The notes beneath the pieces were generated by a model that saw only the letters and a program-made list of their open reading frames with translations, was not told the DNA's origin and searched no databases. A DNA stretch of 7,668 bases from an uncultured Chloroflexota bacterium (GTDB lineage: Bacteria > Chloroflexota > Anaerolineae > Aggregatilineales > Phototrophicaceae): the NCBI GenBank assembly GCA_903904765.1, contig CAIVEA010000927.1, forward strand, positions 1-7,668, in the 5' to 3' direction. Made by a program: the position numbers and the translations under genes. Shown piece by piece: positions 5,480-7,668 of the stretch. Each line of letters opens with the position of its first letter. Position 1 is the first letter of the stretch.

Positions 5480-7069
5480 TTAGTCTGCTGCTCCGGTATC
5501 CTTGACGGCTTCCACGCTTCCGAGCGTAATCCCGTACTCCACCGAGTCCACCAGCGCCAGCCAGCTCGCTTGGATGATGTTCGTGCCAGCGCCCACTGTG
5601 CTCCACCGCTGCGTCCCCATTTGCGTATCAATCAGCACGCGGGTTGTGGCCGCCGTGCCGTTGTTGCCATCAGGGATACGCACCTTATAGTCTGCCAGTT
5701 GGAAATCCGCCAATTGCGGGTAACGCGGCAGCAGTGCTTTCCGCAGCGCAAGATCGAGCGCGTTCACCGGCCCGTTGCCTTCCGCCGCCGTATGCACAAT
5801 GTCGCCTTCTACATCCAGTTTGACCATCGCCTGCGAAACCTGATGCCCGTCGTGGTCAGCCACCATCACCGTGAAATCCAGCAGTGAGAAGATCGGCTTA
5901 TACCCCGGTTTGGAACGATGCAACCGGATGGCCACTGAAGCCTCCGCGCCTTCAAACACGAAACCCTCGTTCTCCAACCGCTTTACTTCGTCCAGCACGC
6001 GCAGCGCCTCATCGCGGGTGACATCCATCCCAAATTCTTCTGCCTTGCTGAGCAGATTCCCCTGCCCCGAAAGGTCAGACACCAGCACACGCATTTCGTT
6101 GCCCACCCGCGACGGGTCAATATGCTGGTAACTATCTACGTTACGCCGAATCGCTGCCACATGAATGCCGCCCTTATGCGCGAACGCGCTCTTTCCCACA
6201 TACGCCAGATGATTATCCGGCGCGAGGTTGGCAATTTCCGCCACCGTGCGCGACAGTGATGTGAGGTGTTGCAAATGTGCCGGTTCGGGCAAGCATTTGA
6301 AGCCCATCTTCAGCTCCAGATCGGGGATAATACTGCACAGGTTGGCATTCCCGCAGCGTTCTCCGTAGCCGTTGATCGTCCCCTGCACCTGAGTCGCGCC
6401 GGCCTGCACCGCTGCCAGCGTGTTCGCCACAGCCAACTCGCCATCATTATGCGTGTGAATGCCGACGGAAGCAGACGGGAACGCCTTCTTCACCGTATTG
6501 ACGTATTCCGTGATTTCCCACGGCATCGAACCGCCATTGGTGTCGCACAGCACAACCGCATCTGCGCCGCCTTCCAGCGCCGCCGCAATCGTATCCAGCG
6601 CATATTCCATATCCAGCTTAATACCGTCGAAGAAGTGCTCGGCATCGTAGATGATCTCTTTGCCAAGACTCTTCAGGTAGCGCAGGCTTTCACGGATCAT
6701 ACGCAGGTTTTCGTCCGGCGTGGTTTGCAGCACATCCTTCACATGCAGCATGGAAGTCTTGCCCACCACCGTCACCACCGGGGTCTGCGCGTCCACCAGC
6801 GCGATGATGTTCGGGTCAGTCGCCGGGTCACTGTCCTTGCGGCAGGTCGAGCCGAAAGCCGCGACTTTGGCATGTTTCCACTCAATCGTCTTAGCCGCCT
6901 CGAAGAAAGCTGCATCCTTCGGGTTTGAACCCGGCCAACCGCCTTCGATATAGGCCACGCCGAACTGATCGAGCAACTTGGCGATCTTGATCTTGTCGGC
7001 AACCGAGAGCGAGATGCCCTCGCGCTGCGTGCCATCACGCAGAGTAGTATCGTAGATGGCAACATTCAT
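5480..7069 (-). CDS. cimA: (R)-citramalate synthase
   Basis: This 529-residue protein has the DRE-TIM metallolyase fold of the LeuA/HMG-CoA lyase superfamily and the length typical of CimA. The opening [10 protein letters not shown] carries the catalytic R11 and the metal-binding D12. The motifs [19 protein letters not shown] and [13 protein letters not shown] are typical of the CimA branch. HTHND (205-209) supplies metal-binding histidines, and [11 protein letters not shown] (234-244) contains a further ligand. [10 protein letters not shown] follows at 296-304. From about 395 to 515 there is a LeuA-type allosteric C-terminal domain. It condenses pyruvate with acetyl-CoA to citramalate, the first step of threonine-independent isoleucine synthesis. 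AAGGAG lies 8 nt before the ATG. Only 15 nt separate it from leuD upstream. The main alternative is 2-isopropylmalate synthase, but the [11 protein letters not shown] region and the C-terminal sequence favour CimA. The regulatory domain predicts feedback inhibition by isoleucine. Confidence 0.93.
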   Translation of the reverse strand: MNVAIYDTTLRDGTQREGISLSVADKIKIAKLLDQFGVAYIEGGWPGSNPKDAAFFEAAKTIEWKHAKVAAFGSTCRKDSDPATDPNIIALVDAQTPVVTVVGKTSMLHVKDVLQTTPDENLRMIRESLRYLKSLGKEIIYDAEHFFDGIKLDMEYALDTIAAALEGGADAVVLCDTNGGSMPWEITEYVNTVKKAFPSASVGIHTHNDGELAVANTLAAVQAGATQVQGTINGYGERCGNANLCSIIPDLELKMGFKCLPEPAHLQHLTSLSRTVAEIANLAPDNHLAYVGKSAFAHKGGIHVAAIRRNVDSYQHIDPSRVGNEMRVLVSDLSGQGNLLSKAEEFGMDVTRDEALRVLDEVKRLENEGFVFEGAEASVAIRLHRSKPGYKPIFSLLDFTVMVADHDGHQVSQAMVKLDVEGDIVHTAAEGNGPVNALDLALRKALLPRYPQLADFQLADYKVRIPDGNNGTAATTRVLIDTQMGTQRWSTVGAGTNIIQASWLALVDSVEYGITLGSVEAVKDTGAAD

Positions 7070-7084
7070 GGGTAGTTCTCCTTA

Positions 7085-7668
7085 TCAGGCAGTCGTATGT
7101 ACTCGTGCCGGATTCGCATCTTCATACTGGTTGATCGTACCATCAAGTCCCAACAGGAAGCCCAGTTGATCGACACCGTTCAGCAGGCAGTAACGCGAGA
7201 ACGGATCAATCGGGAACTTCACCGCACGACCATCAGGCAGCGTCAGTATTTGTTGTTCGAGGTTCACACTGACCTGTGCTTGCGGGTCTTCTGCTGCAAG
7301 GCTAATCAATTGCTGGTGTGTTTCAGCATCCACCACAATCGGCAGCAAACCGTTCTTCAGCGCATTGCCGTTGAAAATATCCGCGAAATACGTGCTGACA
7401 ATGGCTTTGAAGCCTGCCCCGACCAGCGCCCACGGCGCATGTTCACGCGAACTGCCGCAACCGAAATTGTGTCCGCCGATCAGCACCGCCGCACCCTGAT
7501 ATTGCGGCTGATTCAGCGGGAACTCCGGCTTGGGCGAACCATCAGCGTTGTAGCGCCAGTCCGAGAAACAAGCCGCCCCTAGACCGTTCTTATCGGTCAC
7601 TTTCAGGTAACGCGCCGGAATGATCTGATCGGTGTCAATATCATTGTTCGGCAGCGGAACCATCGTTC
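7085..7668 (-). CDS. leuD: 3-isopropylmalate dehydratase small subunit (partial, 5' end off window)
   Basis: This is the small, swivelling subunit of isopropylmalate isomerase. Recognised segments are NNDIDTDQIIPARYL near the start, FGCGSSREHAPWAL (about 67-80 counting from the ATG at 7663), FADIFNGNALKNGLLPI (about 93-109), and the C-terminal ID.FSRYCLLNGVDQLG. With LeuC it isomerises 2-isopropylmalate to 3-isopropylmalate, and citramalate to 3-methylmalate when CimA is present. An ATG occurs at 7663, but family members usually carry about ten more residues before the VPL segment and the frame is open to the window edge, so the real start probably lies beyond 7668. LeuC is expected just upstream. 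The TGA at 7087-7085 is immediately followed by the cimA ribosome binding site, which fits one operon. Confidence 0.95.
   Translation of the reverse strand, partial: TMVPLPNNDIDTDQIIPARYLKVTDKNGLGAACFSDWRYNADGSPKPEFPLNQPQYQGAAVLIGGHNFGCGSSREHAPWALVGAGFKAIVSTYFADIFNGNALKNGLLPIVVDAETHQQLISLAAEDPQAQVSVNLEQQILTLPDGRAVKFPIDPFSRYCLLNGVDQLGFLLGLDGTINQYEDANPARVHTTA

Noticed and set aside
5394..5606. N-terminal extension of leuB by 71 codons to an upstream ATG at 5606
   Set aside because: The extra residues overlap the 3' end of cimA in another frame, do not look like LeuB, and the ATG at 5393 has a strong Shine-Dalgarno site and the family N terminus.
6266..6928. Long plus-strand open frame (220 codons) opposite cimA
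   Set aside because: Antisense to conserved cimA sequence, Arg/His-rich composition and no family signature; a shadow frame.
1..7668. Mobile element, CRISPR, tRNA or phage features
   Set aside because: No transposase or integrase reading frame, direct-repeat array, tRNA cloverleaf or terminal inverted repeats were seen; every gap is accounted for by terminators, promoters or the riboswitch.

Overview
This window looks like chromosomal DNA from a free-living bacterium, most likely a member of the Chloroflexota (Anaerolineae-like). That placement is an inference from the plant-like cystathionine gamma-synthase under a SAM riboswitch, the citramalate-route leu genes and the FHA/Clp-N/kinase-like gene pair. 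No rRNA or other marker gene is present to confirm it. Nothing in the window looks like a mobile element, CRISPR array, tRNA or rRNA.

Layout. (1) Positions 1-159 (+) are the last 52 codons of a probable threonine synthase. It converges on the next gene across a strong, probably bidirectional terminator (180-206). (2) Positions 232-1482 (-) encode a PLP-dependent cystathionine gamma-synthase, of the kind seen in plants. Its roughly 260-nt leader (about 1483-1744) carries a complete SAM-I (S-box) riboswitch (1626-1728), a candidate antiterminator hairpin and two successive intrinsic terminators. (3) A divergent promoter region (about 1751-1816) separates it from a rightward two-gene operon. That operon has a small FHA-domain protein (1843-2208), then a 677-residue protein with a double Clp-N domain, an APH-like kinase fold and an acidic, proline-rich tail (2212-4245). 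(4) Positions 4332-7668 (-) hold a branched-chain amino acid operon transcribed leftward as leuD (5' end outside the window), cimA, leuB. It ends in an intrinsic terminator at 4271-4309.

How the genes work together. thrC and the cystathionine gamma-synthase act at the threonine/methionine branch point; if the latter is plant-like in substrate they compete for O-phosphohomoserine, and SAM feedback would act through the riboswitch. CimA makes citramalate from pyruvate and acetyl-CoA. LeuCD and LeuB then convert it to 2-oxobutyrate, giving isoleucine without threonine deaminase, and the same enzymes serve leucine synthesis. The FHA/Clp-N-kinase pair is not metabolic. It reads as a phospho-signalling or protein-quality/conflict module of unknown function and is the least explained part of the window.
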